Positions 1-9,969 of a stretch of DNA of 64,000 bases are shown here, piece by piece. This DNA comes from Whalleya microplaca. Taxonomy: Eukaryota > Ascomycota > Sordariomycetes > Xylariales > Xylariaceae. A program made the translations under genes and the position numbers. Numbering within the stretch: position 1 is the stretch's first letter; every line of letters begins with the position of its first letter. The notes beneath the pieces were generated by a model. The model was given only the letters and a program-made list of their open reading frames with translations. It did no database searches and was not told the origin of the DNA. The stretch is taken from NCBI GenBank assembly GCA_022497155.1, contig MU385722.1, positions 186,001 through 250,000 of the forward strand, read 5' to 3'.

Positions 1-488
1 GGAAGGATATTCAGTGTAATGGCCGTCGCCTACGGTGTCGGCGGCAATCATGAACCCATTAGTTCCCGCTCTGATCCATAGATCGGCGGCGCCGTCCGGC
101 AAGGTGACATGCGCTGAGCCGGAAAGCAGCACGAAGAACCTGTCGATCGATGAATACTTGCATGGGTTTATCTAGATCTGTCCAGCTGCAGGGCCACATA
201 CATAGGATGAGGCGGCCTGTGCAATCCTTCATTCGATCGCGCAGGTAGGACAACGTACGAGACGTTCGAAACGTCGGCTAAGCCAGGAATAACATCTCCC
301 ACTGTCGGATAAGTTGAAAAGGGAGTTGAAATTTCCCAGCACTCGAAAGCGGCTCTGCCGTCCAGATCCGATACCAAGGCCGTGAGATGAAGATGTTGCG
401 GAGCGGCGCTTGGCAGCCCAAAATATCCGAAAAGTACCACTAATAGGAAGAGCCTACGTGTAGAAAATAGGATTGTGCAAAGGCCCAT
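1..488 (-). CDS. Small secreted cupin-like protein, 3' part outside window
   Basis: Start at 488 (complement), chosen because the protein then opens with a typical signal peptide: a short basic stretch, the hydrophobic LFLLVVLFGYFG, then a small-residue cleavage region (PSAAPQ). A 62-nt intron at 140-201 (GTATGT..CAG) is needed; splicing joins the end of exon 1 (..HPM) to FFVLLSGSAHVTLPDG in frame. The stretch LSGxAHVTLP followed by a glycine-rich G-F-M-I-A-A-D-T segment and GHYTEYPS resembles the beta-barrel part of small secreted fungal cupin-like proteins. The gene runs off the window at base 1, so the C-terminus is unseen. It is divergent from the secreted flavoprotein at 1353, with about 860 bp of shared upstream DNA. 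The enzymatic role is unknown; many cupins are small-molecule dioxygenases or isomerases, but I cannot identify metal ligands with certainty. Confidence 0.6.
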
Positions 489-1241
489 GGTTTTAATTGT
501 GTAATTTGATCCTATTATTTGCTTTGATATATCTACCTGCCTTCTTGGGAGAGAGGTAAAGACTCGGTCACCAGGCACGAGCACGCGATTGATGAATTAA
601 AGCACGGGCCCCTGTAGCTGTATGTGTGTGTAGAGGTTGTTTCTTTTAGCTCTTCCCGCAGGGCGTTATTCATCAATACCGAGCAGCAGGTAGACTCCGC
701 GATTGTAATACGTAGTACTGGTCCAAGTTGGGCACTTGATCAACATCTCGCAGGTCGGTCAGCAGCAGGAACCAGCTGAGTAGGCTAACCATCCCATCAT
801 AAGCCGAGACACACGGCAGCTAGCCCCGTAACTATTAACTGCAACACTACGACATTCATTTGATTAAAACCTGCTTTAGTGTCGTAGAAGCAATTCTGCA
901 CTCTGTCACTCTAATACATCCCTTGCGACTCCACCTCGTGTCGAGACAGCATGAGCTTTTGACTCTCCGTATCCTTCATGTCTCTCTAATGCCATCATTA
1001 CTCTCAGAGAATTCTGAAAACTGTTTCATTTAACATAAATATGCCTATGTCATGTACAAGCCATATGTCGAATAAAAATAGATTAAAGTTGCATTAGAGC
1101 AGCCTGTGGGTAGATATTAGTGAACCATGGAAATATAAATGAGATGTCGTGATCCGCCAAGTCTTAGTGTGGTAGAGTATGCAGTAGTGATCATCAGACA
1201 AGGGATACTGTACATGACTTCAGTGCTACGAAATTGCCAGC

Positions 1242-1248
1242 TATAAAA
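1242..1248 (+). promoter_or_regulatory. TATA box of the flavoprotein gene
   Basis: TATAAAA lies about 105 bp upstream of the ATG at 1353, at a spacing usual for filamentous fungi. Position and sequence only; no transcript evidence. Confidence 0.45.
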
Positions 1249-1352
1249 CCAGAGCTCCTCTCCTTGTTGTAATGATGCCAGCCCAGGATTCCCAGTAGCG
1301 GGCTCTGATCTACACCTGGTAGTTGGTGCCAAGTCATATACCTATAGGCAAC

Positions 1353-2656
1353 ATGAAGAACATATACACCTTAGGCTTGCTGCCACTGTTATCACTCGCT
1401 GCGGCTGCAGCTATTCCTCAAAACAAGACCTATGATGCCATCATAGTCGGTGGAGGACCGTCTGGGCTTAGTGCTCTGATGGGACTCGGTCGTGTGCGCC
1501 GGAATGTTCTCTTGATCGACTCCGGCGAATACCGCAATGGTCCTACTAGACACATGCACGACGTACTTGGGTTCGATGGTATATTGTACCTCTCCAAAAT
1601 CATGCCCTCAGTCAACTAACACAGAGGAAAAGGAGTGACACCTGCGTACTACCGCTGGGCTGCCCGTGAACAGATCTCTCACTATGATACCGTGACCGCG
1701 GTCAACGGGACTGTCACGAAGATCGAGGCTTTGAACAACAACACCTTGTTCAATGTCGTTGCCAAATATCCAGATGGTGAGAGCACCGTGAGTGCACAGA
1801 AGATCGTCTTAGCCACCGGACTTCGTGATCTGCTCCCCAGCACTCCCGGTCTGGAAGAAAACTGGGGAAAGGGCATCTTTTGGTGCCCCTGGTGTGACGG
1901 CCACGAGCATGCAGACCAGGCACTCGGCCTTCTCAGCGGCTTAGATGATGCGCCAGGCCTAGTCCGAGAGATCTCAACGCTGAACTCGGACATCATCGCC
2001 TTTGTCAACGGTACCGACACGCCTGAGAACCGTGCGGCGACGGAGAAGAGCTTTCCGCAGTGGGAGAAGTACCTCCAGATCCACAACGTCACGATCGAAA
2101 ACCGGACTATCGCCTCCATCAACCGCCTCAAGGACGGCAGCGACCCCAACGCAGACCCTAGCCTTCCGACGAACCCCGAGTACGACCTATTCAGCGTGAA
2201 CTTCACTGAGGGCGAGTCGGTCGAGCGCGCCGCGTTCTTCACGAGCTTCCCCGATGAGCAGAAGTCCACCGTCGGACAGGACATGGGTGTGCAGCTGTAC
2301 GGCGGCCGGCTTGCGGCCGACAACGCGAAAGGCCTGTCGACGAACATCCAGGGTGTGTATGCAATCGGCGACGCGAACTCGGATAATGTCACCAACGTGC
2401 CGCATGCCCTTTTCACCGGCAAGCGAACAGCGGTCTATCTACACGGTAAGTCTATTAGATATATATCGGCTTGCGGCCTATGGGTCCGGCTAACACGAGT
2501 ATAGTACAACTCGCGCGTGAGGAGGCGAACAGGGAGTTGGCTGGAAATGGAACTGCGCCGGCGACGAGGGATCTAGACCTAGACCCGCGATCCGTCTGGG
2601 AGAGGATGAATGGCCATCCTGGAGATATCCTGTATGCTGGTGAATTTGAGCAGTAG
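1353..2656 (+). CDS. Secreted FAD-dependent thioredoxin-reductase-like dithiol oxidase
   Basis: Three exons: 1353-1578, 1627-2445 and 2505-2656, giving 398 aa. Introns of 48 and 59 nt have GT..AG ends and restore frame. The ATG at 1353 starts a signal peptide (hydrophobic LGLLPLLSLAAAAA), followed by the FAD-binding dinucleotide motif GGGPSGLSA and the acidic end of the Rossmann strand (LLIDSG). The redox pair is C162-P-W-C165 in WCPWCDGHE, typical of fungal GliT-like flavoproteins related to thioredoxin reductase. A second FAD motif, GVYAIGDAN, lies near the C-terminus. The usual NADPH-binding GxGxxA after the CxxC is absent; the region reads LSGLDDAPGL. This suggests an oxygen-using dithiol/disulfide oxidase rather than an NADPH-dependent reductase (inference from the GliT/HlmI group). 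Several N-glycosylation sequons fit secretion. The substrate is unknown, and no epidithiodiketopiperazine genes are nearby. Confidence 0.88.
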
Positions 2657-4825
2657 CCTGCTCCTAGGTTCAAGATACCGTATAGGGTTCTTAGCCTCTT
2701 ATGCATGTCACCTATTCAATAAAAGTCATCTGCAGAATCATCAAGACCTTGCAGCTCGCAATGCTTCCACTATAAAGACGCTTTAGAATAAAGAGTGTAT
2801 CGTTTGATGGTGCACTTGTCAATACGATCGCGTCATAATTTAGGAGAGGTAAAATCATATTTCGTTCCAGTTTTTCCAAGTCATGTTAGCATCTACGGCA
2901 GATATAATGCAGTACCCCACGGAAGCCCCTTAGATTCCGTCATCCTGCTGCTCTATTTCTAGTCATCTAGACGTTATAGGGGCTTTTACGCTACTTCGGG
3001 TATCTATTTTATGATATAAGAATACGCCAGATCGGCTGAGGGGTGTCCATTCGGTCCCATGTGCTTTCAAAGCCCCTGGGAAAGCTCAGTTTCCGAATTG
3101 ATTTCTAGGCTGATAGACTCGTTCCTATGCTTGGCATATTGAACCGGGTCGTCTCGAGAACATTTCTGTTCGCGTTGGAAATATAAAAACCTCCACAAGC
3201 CGTGGGTCATCCTAACCAGGTAGTTATTCTAGGTTCGGTGTCAAGGAATATGGGTCGGAACCAGCCGTGTTTGTCTAAACTAACTTACACGAGGCCAAGA
3301 TAGTGAAAGAGGATCTAGAAGAGCCTCCAGTTCATAACGCCAGGATAAAGCAACCCGAAATATTAAACGAAAAAGACTAAACACTACTTTTCACAATTAC
3401 AGTGTGTGCAATGGTTATTTAGGTACTGCCGTGATTATTCTAGTTGTCAACGTATAATTGTGTAAAAGTCTACGATATAAAGGATCTCTAACAGCTTAGA
3501 GGATCCCTTTGATGCAACGGAGCTCTCGAGCAATAATTTCCGATGACATACATTTATTTGAATTCCCCTGTACCCAAGTTTCAATTATCTATACTCGACT
3601 GCTTTGAAGACTATGATATTGAATACCGTGGAAATTTCAGAGAAGCTACCTATATAAGCCAAGCCGAGAGAGAGGGGAAAGTTCGTGACGACTTCAATAA
3701 CAATAGGGTCACGTATATTTTTGTTCGAATTGAGTTTACGTGGGATCCAATTCACAATGTTTACATAACTTCGAATACTAAATGAAAGCAGGATTACTTA
3801 GGTCATGAACGATACATAGGTAGGAGTATTCTAAAGTCACACCCTTGGAGTCTAGAACAGAGATTCACCAGAACCTTCGAAGCGAAGAAGCTCTATCTCA
3901 TCTCAAATTCTAATAGCATGCTGTTCTATAACATCGGGAAGCGCTGTTGGGATGACTAGAGGATCGGAAGGCACGTTGAGCATGGATTGGAGTCTGCCCA
4001 TCCAACGAAGCATTACGATATCCCCAATCAATTATGGATGCCAACTACGGTACAGTGATCTCCATTGTCACCGCATGAGTCCCGCATGAGTCGACTACTT
4101 GATTGAAATATCAAATTCTGTCACGATAGGGGTAGTTGTCAATTCCCCCTTTTTGGTATGGAGCTCGGGTAAACAGTGCATCTGAGCGCTTAGCATTCAA
4201 AAGGGATCTTCTCGCCCTGCGGGACAAGATCACTCACATAGATAGTTACAACACTCAATTGACTAATTGCTATCACGGCAGCATTCAAATGACAATCACA
4301 CACACATACACACGAACAATAACTGTGACAAGTTTCGATTCCTAGTTGTCAAGAGATGCCGATAAACTTCTAGAGACTAAGGTAATTATATATTTGCGTG
4401 CGAACTTAGTGCTATATTTCAAGAGGGGGGAAAATGAAGGGACATTTGTCGCCTTAGTCCGTTGATTTGTTCGTACAGAGCGATGTAATCGTTTGGAAAG
4501 AAATCCTAGGGGACGAGCTGTTGATCGGGCCCAGCTCTAAGTTTGTCGACTCTAGGGAATATCCAGAGTGGGCGGGCTTCGGTGAGGAACAAGAATCTCG
4601 GATCAGGGCTCACCATGAGCAGCAGAGGTTCAGGTGGGAAGTCATGAAGATTGCCGGTACATACTGACGTTGGCTGCTATTTGGGCATAGCGATGGGGTC
4701 ATTGAATCTTATATGAGACCTTGGTTTACACTTACGTCATGTGATAAGGCCTCATTTCGGGAGGGGGGATTGCAGCTGTCCGCAATCTCAACCCAGCTTC
4801 TGAGCCTACGTCAACTGCTACTAGG
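2657..4825. other. AT-rich intergenic block
   Basis: About 2.2 kb with only short open frames (60-80 codons) that lack recognisable domains, splice context or conserved features. Compositionally poorer in G+C than the flanking genes. The sequence around 4070-4095 carries two copies of GCATGAGTC a few bases apart. I see no gene here. A 66-codon frame at 4467-4667 just upstream of the relic below may be another decayed piece, but it is not recognised. Confidence 0.5.
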
Positions 4826-5503
4826 CCTGAAGGTTCTCCCACTCCGCCGGGAACGCTTGAAGATTTATTGTTGCTTGATATGACAAGCTTGCGGCTGTCT
4901 CCTCAATCGCCTGATCGGAAGAAAGGGACCAGCCACCTAGAGTCCGCCGAGTCTGAGCAGATTGTCAACGCGGCTGTGGTCTTGCATTTTGACGTTCTTC
5001 AACAATCTAAATTGGAATAGTCTATAGCTCAACCAAAGTTTTGGAGTCAAACTTGGGTTACAGAAGGCCAGCTAGCTAATCGTCTGTGAAGCGAATGGAG
5101 ACGGCTCTCTTGGACAACGAATCGGAATAAATATTTGCGCAATTATCGAGGCTGAGCGGGAGGCGAGGTATACAGGCACCAACGTGATTATGTTTATGAT
5201 GAAGGAAGTTGGCGAAATAGCAGCTTGGATCAGCAGCAGCCCACCAGAGGATTCAAGACCAGATAAGGCCCGAGGCCCATGGGTATGTAGCCTAGGAATG
5301 TTCTGGAACTTGGATTGCATAGGTATGCTTCCTACATAGTGATGCCTCCCGTCGCCTTCTTGAGTACTACTTTGGTCTTTAAAGATTTCGGCCAGTCCTA
5401 CGTGGAGTACATTCGGGGTAAATTAAGGTTCGACGATTCTCGGAACCGTTCAGATGGCTACATGCAGACGAAATTGTTTGGGTCCTTCAGTACACTTATT
5501 TAA
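4826..5503 (+). pseudogene. Decayed gene resembling fungal PD-(D/E)XK nuclease-like proteins
   Basis: No intact frame, but consecutive short plus-strand frames keep family-like words in the expected order. First comes a proline-rich N-terminal piece (PEGSPTPPGT) and SEQIVNAAVVLHFDVL at about 4944-4995. Then CAIIEAERE and EVGEIAAWISSSPPED at about 5130-5250, followed by FLSTTLVFKDFG..SYVEYIRG at about 5350-5420. This order matches the fungal PD-(D/E)XK nuclease-like family, whose members show EQIVNxAL, an E-x-K strand, Q-M-A-A-W-I and YVxYI. Stops and frame shifts separate the pieces, and the catalytic lysine position appears as E-A-E. The family assignment is from memory of the motif pattern. 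Such proteins are common, multicopy and often decayed in ascomycete genomes. Confidence 0.4.
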
Positions 5504-6352
5504 ACACACATTCAGGCTCTTAATACTATAGTAGTAGCATTCACGTCTCACGAACGCGAGAGGGCCAGTACCAGTTTGCACCAGGCCACGGACTATCACG
5601 ACAAGCCTTATATGAATATAACGAGCATAGGCGTACAACGGGAGCTATTAGGGTGAAGCTCAATACTGTATGTTTCTGACGATAAAAAGAAGTGATGAAA
5701 AAAGGAATTGAATCATGATATGAAAATAAACAACATATTTATAGGTGAATGGCAAATATCAACCGAAAAACACTAATGAATGTAATAAAGAGTGTACTAC
5801 TGGGGACAATCCTTTATGCTAATATCTAGTCTTATATACCTCTAGTCTTCATGTATCAAAAGGCGCTCGTAAAAGGGATGAATTCAGTAAGATGCAATCA
5901 CCCTCGCGCAGACATGCACACGCACTAATAAATTAATAACTGAGGGCCCTAGGACAATACCCCTATAATATGAAGCATCATAGATATGTGATAGATTTCA
6001 ATAATTAGCCGTCCAGTCGCACTAAGACAACTAATTGCTTCGGGTATATGAGTCGTACTATATGTCTATTCTTGGGTGCCACCGGCAAATTGAAGGAGTA
6101 TTGCAACCCGTACAAGCTACTGAGTCCTCATTACCCCAGATTTGAAAGTAACCTCAAGGCTCCGTGGCAGAGGAATATATCCGGTATCTACTCTCGGTAG
6201 TGCCCGAGCCAGACAGTGGTCGACTTATTAATTAACAACCATCCCTTTCTTCTGCCTACCTACTGACCTCTCAAGTAGTCTATCTCAATTTCGTCCCGCA
6301 CCGGATCTTCACATCTTTAATCTTCAGCCACTCCCAAAGGCCGATCATCAAA
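5504..6352. other. Intergenic / upstream region of the feruloyl esterase
   Basis: About 850 bp, AT-rich at first and becoming pyrimidine-rich (TCTTCTGCC, CCTCTC) in the last 120 bp before the esterase ATG, as in many fungal core promoters. No open frame with recognisable features. Confidence 0.5.
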
Positions 6353-7216
6353 ATGCGCGCCACCTCGGCACTGCTGGCCCTAGCCGCATCTCTGCACGGC
6401 GTCTCCGCCGGCCCGTCCCCGGGCTGCGGCAAAGCGCCAACGACGATGACCAGCGGGCGCAAGACGATCACCGTGAACAACAAGCCGCGGGACTTCATCG
6501 TGCAGCTGCCGGAAACCTACGACGCGGAGCATCCCTACAAGCTGATCTTCACCTTTCACTGGCTGGGCGGCAGCGCCCAGGAGATCGCCGACGGCGGCGG
6601 GCCCGACTACCCGGCCGCGTACTACGGGCTGGCGGCGGTCGCCAACGACAGCGCCATCTTCGTGTCGCCCGAGGGCCAGGTCGAGGGCTCGATCCTCGGC
6701 ATGTCGGGCTGGGCCAACGTCGGCGGCGAGGACGTCGCGTTCACGGACGCCATGATCGAGGCGCTGGAGGCGGACTTGTGCATAGAGCAGGACCTGCGCT
6801 TCTCGATGGGCTTCAGCTTCGGCGCCGGCATGTCGTACGCGCTGGCGTGCGCGCGCCCTGAGGCGTTCCGCGCCGTTGCTGTCATGTCCGGGGGCCTCAT
6901 CAGCGGGTGTGATGGCGGCACCATGCCCGTGGCGTACTATGGCCAGCACGGCTCTCAGGACACGGTTCTGCCTATCGATGGAGGCCGCCAGATGCGCGAT
7001 ACGTTCGTCAAGAACAACGGGTGCACGCCTGTGAGCCCCGAGCCGATGCCGGATGGCACTAAGGCTACGCGGGTCGATTACGAAGGCTGCGCGGAGGGGT
7101 ATCCGGTTACTTTCGTGGTGTTCAATGGGCCGCATACGCCGAGTGCGGTCGATGCGGGCGCGACGGCACCTATTGCGCAGGGCAATACTTGGGAGTTCTT
7201 TTCGCAGTTCTCATGA
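6353..7216 (+). CDS. Secreted feruloyl esterase (CE1, type C/D-like)
   Basis: Intronless, 287 aa. The N-terminus MRATSALLALAASLHGVSAG is a signal peptide, followed by the family opening GCGK. The alpha/beta-hydrolase triad is visible: S155 in GFSFGAG, D203 in HGSQDTVLP and H261 in FNGPHTP. The words FTFHWLGG and FVSPEG are typical of the LpqC/feruloyl esterase group. The predicted reaction is release of ferulic and related hydroxycinnamic acids from arabinoxylan or pectin in plant cell walls, outside the cell. There is no cellulose-binding module, so it is the short form. The CDS is very GC-rich with strong third-position G/C bias, unlike the AT-rich DNA around it. Its last about 25 nt are repeated at 8703, which marks the edge of the downstream duplication. 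An acetyl-xylan esterase is the main alternative within the same fold family. Confidence 0.9.
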   Translation: MRATSALLALAASLHGVSAGPSPGCGKAPTTMTSGRKTITVNNKPRDFIVQLPETYDAEHPYKLIFTFHWLGGSAQEIADGGGPDYPAAYYGLAAVANDSAIFVSPEGQVEGSILGMSGWANVGGEDVAFTDAMIEALEADLCIEQDLRFSMGFSFGAGMSYALACARPEAFRAVAVMSGGLISGCDGGTMPVAYYGQHGSQDTVLPIDGGRQMRDTFVKNNGCTPVSPEPMPDGTKATRVDYEGCAEGYPVTFVVFNGPHTPSAVDAGATAPIAQGNTWEFFSQFS

Positions 7217-7532
7217 AGGATTTGGGTTGGTTGCTTTTCATGGGTGATCTTTCCAACAAAGACATGACTGGAAAATAATGAATAACATATTGAATGGTAG
7301 ATACTGCCGAAAGAACCTCGGGACTTGCTTACTATGATGTTGGTATGGTTATGAACGGCTCAGTTGGGGCTTGGAGTGAACTGTTTGTATAAAGGCCAAG
7401 TCATAGGAGCTGTAATGGATGTAACGAGTGACCTATCCATATGACTCGGAAGGTGACTCAGTGTTAGACTGGAATTGGCCTTTAGACAAAGAAAGACTGT
7501 ACATCCTGGCTCCTAGACGTACGTAATTTACC

Positions 7533-7622
7533 ATGTATAAAGACCTCCGAGCAGTCCTGGTGAACATTCTCCAGGAACAGTCTGTTGAATATATCATAGC
7601 TTTCGGTAATACATATATTTGA
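7533..7622 (+). other. Small conserved upstream reading frame, copy 1 (29 codons)
   Basis: ATG at 7533, stop at 7620-7622. The peptide core YKDLRAVLVNILQEQS..YIIAFG is matched in copy 2 by YKELRAVLLSILQEQS..YIIAFG. Between copies many differences fall at third codon positions or give similar residues (D/E, V/L), which is the pattern of constraint on a protein. It ends about 55 bp before the ATG at 7678 that aligns with the copy-2 start, so it could be an upstream ORF of the leader or a lost first exon. No good splice sites were found joining it to the main frame. Confidence 0.45.
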
Positions 7623-7717
7623 GGAAAGTTAAACATCATATCCACAGTACCGTCGACCAAGAGTATACCCACCCATCATGGGCAAACCATCCATTGCGGT
7701 CGACGCATCTAACCTAT

Positions 7718-8482
7718 ATGGTGAAGTCAAGAAAATCTATCCTCAGGCTAAGACGAAGCCAGGGAGCCGCGAACGATAGGTATGTCATCGTCAACCCTCC
7801 CCATTTCTCCCTAAGCGATGACGGACAACGGGAAAATAAATTTTCGACGGCCGTAATCATACCTAAAGCGGCAGAGCCGGCCGTATATGAGAAAGGGGAT
7901 ATCCTGAAGTGTACCGCAAAACTAGCTTCCGACGAGCCCCTCGAAGACCGCGAAGACATTCAGAAGGGCTATTTTTTGCGACCTGCAGACTCCCAGTGGA
8001 AACTTACCATTCCAAATCCGCGTGAAGAGGACGTATGCTTCATCTTCCACCAGCTGCTCCCTTTGAAGCCAATTTCATCCGTTTATGTGAACTTCACCAT
8101 CAGGGTTACCAAACCCAAACAACGGCCTGGTTTTTCAGAATATCCTCGAGCGTACGACAAAAAATTCTTCTTGAGAAGTGAGATATTCCATGTGGTTGAT
8201 AGTGGAACACATGATGCATTCTTTGAGGAAATTGTAGAGGCGTCCCGTACACAAAATAAAGAGGCTAGGGAAAGGACCTTGTCCCTAGCTGAACAGAGCA
8301 TCGCGTGTTATAGGGATTACTTGCCGAAGAATTGCAACGTATTTTGCCATGAGAGGAAGGGATTTGCTGATCCTATAGCGGTTAGGAAATATATATGGAA
8401 GGGTATAGATGATAGGAATTTGGTGCAAAAGATAGACGAGGGGAAAGAGGATGATAGCACCCAATCGTCAGGTGGTTCTTAA
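7718..8482 (+). CDS. Unrecognised duplicated protein, copy 1
   Basis: Single frame to 8482; the first ATG in that frame is 7718 (254 aa). It is not a family I recognise. It shares with copy 2 the ordered words YV(I/L)VNPP, FSTAVIIP, a C-x-A-x-L strand, DVCFIF, then FTIRV. The middle reads like a beta-rich domain of about 110 residues, and the C-terminus is acidic and charged (KIDEGKEDD). There is no signal peptide, membrane segment or cysteine pattern. The start is uncertain: the ATG that aligns with the copy-2 start is at 7678, but it lies in another frame and meets a stop (TAG) next to RYVIVNPP, so copy 1 has a 5' frameshift relative to copy 2. Either it uses 7718 or it is decaying. Confidence 0.55.
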   Translation: MVKSRKSILRLRRSQGAANDRYVIVNPPHFSLSDDGQRENKFSTAVIIPKAAEPAVYEKGDILKCTAKLASDEPLEDREDIQKGYFLRPADSQWKLTIPNPREEDVCFIFHQLLPLKPISSVYVNFTIRVTKPKQRPGFSEYPRAYDKKFFLRSEIFHVVDSGTHDAFFEEIVEASRTQNKEARERTLSLAEQSIACYRDYLPKNCNVFCHERKGFADPIAVRKYIWKGIDDRNLVQKIDEGKEDDSTQSSGGS

Positions 8483-9017
8483 ACAAAGAGCGGCCAACAT
8501 CAGAAACATTATCTTCCTGAAAAGTTCGTTCATTGGTTACTGAAGTACGCATGAACGACGCAAAATGATCCTAGTGTTGGTTGCTCGCTCCGGAGTTGGT
8601 TATAAAGCTAGACTATTTCCTTATGTTATTATTATTATTATAAGAAACTTTCCTACTGTTAATCCGTATTTATATCGTTTTTTTAAAATAGGGTAACACG
8701 TAGGAGTTCTTTTCGCAGTTTTCCTGAAGGGATTTTAGTTACTTTACATAGGGGAGCCTGCTAACAAAGATAGGGCTGGAATATATAATATAAAAGAGAA
8801 ATGTTATATCTCGGAAAGAATTTTGTAACTTGCTTAATGTGATATTGGTATTGTTCTGAAGGGCTCAGTTTGTTGTTTGGAATGAACCGTTTGTATAAGG
8901 GCCTCATCACAGGAACTGTAACGGATGTAACAAGTGATTCATCTACATCTATGACTTGAAGGTGACTCAATATTAGATCTTAACGAGAGGCTGCCTATAC
9001 TAACTCAGAGAGGTACG

Positions 9018-9101
9018 ACATTGAACAAGTATAAAGAGCTCCGAGCAGTTCTACTGAGCATTCTTCAAGAACAGTCTGTTAAATATATCATTGCTTTCGG
9101 G
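9018..9101 (+). other. Conserved upstream reading frame, copy 2
   Basis: Counterpart of 7533-7622: the frame holding KYKELRAVLLSILQEQS. The ATG of copy 1 is AAG here, so no in-frame ATG is seen; the frame stays open to 9266, overlapping the main frame. Conservation of the reading frame without a start argues for a former or cryptic exon as much as for an upstream ORF. Confidence 0.35.
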
Positions 9102-9156
9102 GATAAGTCAAACACCATATCCACATTACCGTCGACGAAGAATACACCTACCCATT

Positions 9157-9969
9157 ATGGCCGGCCCATCGAGGGATCTCGATATCATAATGGATTACAG
9201 TCTAGCGATGGATTTAGATATAGGGAAAGATCTCGACCTACCGATGGATCTCCTTCCACAGGTTAAGGAGGTTCCAGGGAGCCTCGAACCCTATGTGCTC
9301 GTCAACCCTCCCAGAAACACGATACGCTATGACGAGAAAAGAGAAGAGAAAAGAGAAAAGAATAATTTCTCTACAGCCGTGATCATCCCGAGAGGAGCAA
9401 AGTGGCCCAAATACCACCTGAGAGATCGCTTGGAGTGTATCGCAGAGTTAGTCCAAGGCCCTCGAGTTCTGTCAGGCGATTTCCCAGACGTCAGCCTCAA
9501 GAAGACGGTGAACTGGTCAAGTACGCGTGAGCGAGACGTATGCTTCATCTTCGATAGACTGCCGATGCCCGCGGAACCAACGCCAGACGTTGGTGTGAGG
9601 TTCACCATCCGCGTTGTCAGAGGACTCTGGTCTCGTCTCTCAGACGCTTTTCAAGAGAAGTCTGAGAACGACGATACAGAATATCTGAACAGCGAGGAAT
9701 TCGATGTGCTTGGTGATGAAGAATACGATGGCTTCCATTTTGAGCTTGCTAGCAGCTCAGAACCCACACACCTAGGAAACCTCACGACTTATCAAGATTG
9801 CTTGTCGAATGACTGCGTGATTGTACTTAGAGAGGAGATACGGAAACAGCCTTCAGAAAGAGACCGTGTGCTCAAACACCAGCTGTGGAAGAGCACAAAT
9901 GAATCGCAGTCGGTGCAAATGATGGACGAGGGGGAAGAAGGTGAAATTGGAGATAGCACTCGACCTTAG
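9157..9969 (+). CDS. Unrecognised duplicated protein, copy 2
   Basis: ATG at 9157 chosen because it aligns with an ATG in copy 1 (7678); 270 aa. An in-frame upstream ATG at 9091 would add 22 residues. The N-terminus is low in complexity, rich in D, L and M with a repeated MDLDIGKDLD-like pattern. It is followed by the shared domain: YVLVNPPRN, FSTAVIIPRG, LECIAEL, DVCFIFDRLP and FTIRVVRG. The C-terminus is acidic (MMDEGEEGE). Unlike copy 1 the frame is continuous through the N-terminal region, so this is the better model of the intact gene. The conserved CFIF-x-LP..V-x-FTIRV end suggests a beta-sandwich, but this is a guess. No function is assigned. Confidence 0.62.
   Translation: MAGPSRDLDIIMDYSLAMDLDIGKDLDLPMDLLPQVKEVPGSLEPYVLVNPPRNTIRYDEKREEKREKNNFSTAVIIPRGAKWPKYHLRDRLECIAELVQGPRVLSGDFPDVSLKKTVNWSSTRERDVCFIFDRLPMPAEPTPDVGVRFTIRVVRGLWSRLSDAFQEKSENDDTEYLNSEEFDVLGDEEYDGFHFELASSSEPTHLGNLTTYQDCLSNDCVIVLREEIRKQPSERDRVLKHQLWKSTNESQSVQMMDEGEEGEIGDSTRP

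Larger units (their letters stand above)
7192..8702 (+). repeat. Tandem duplication, copy 1 (about 1.5 kb)
   Basis: Aligned by eye with 8703-10200. Shared landmarks in the same order are GGAGTTCTTTTCGCAGTT, then a GGCTCAGTT..GAAC(T/C)GTTTGTATAA block. Next come TATAAAGA(C/G)CTCCGAGCAGT, GAACAGTCTGTT(G/A)AATATATCAT, CCATATCCACA and ACCGTCGAC. The main reading frame follows, then a 3' GCCAACATC block and AAGAAACT(T/C)TCCTA. Divergence is substantial, so the event is old. The unit starts inside the last codons of the esterase gene. Confidence 0.85.

Noticed and set aside
1353..2656. Gliotoxin-type (ETP) cluster because of the GliT-like protein
   Set aside because: No NRPS, GliK, GliG, GliC or similar genes within the window; GliT-like flavoproteins occur widely outside such clusters.
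6380..7135. 251-codon minus-strand frame opposite the feruloyl esterase
   Set aside because: Arg/Ala/Val-rich antisense shadow of a very GC-rich CDS; the plus frame has the signal peptide and full catalytic triad.
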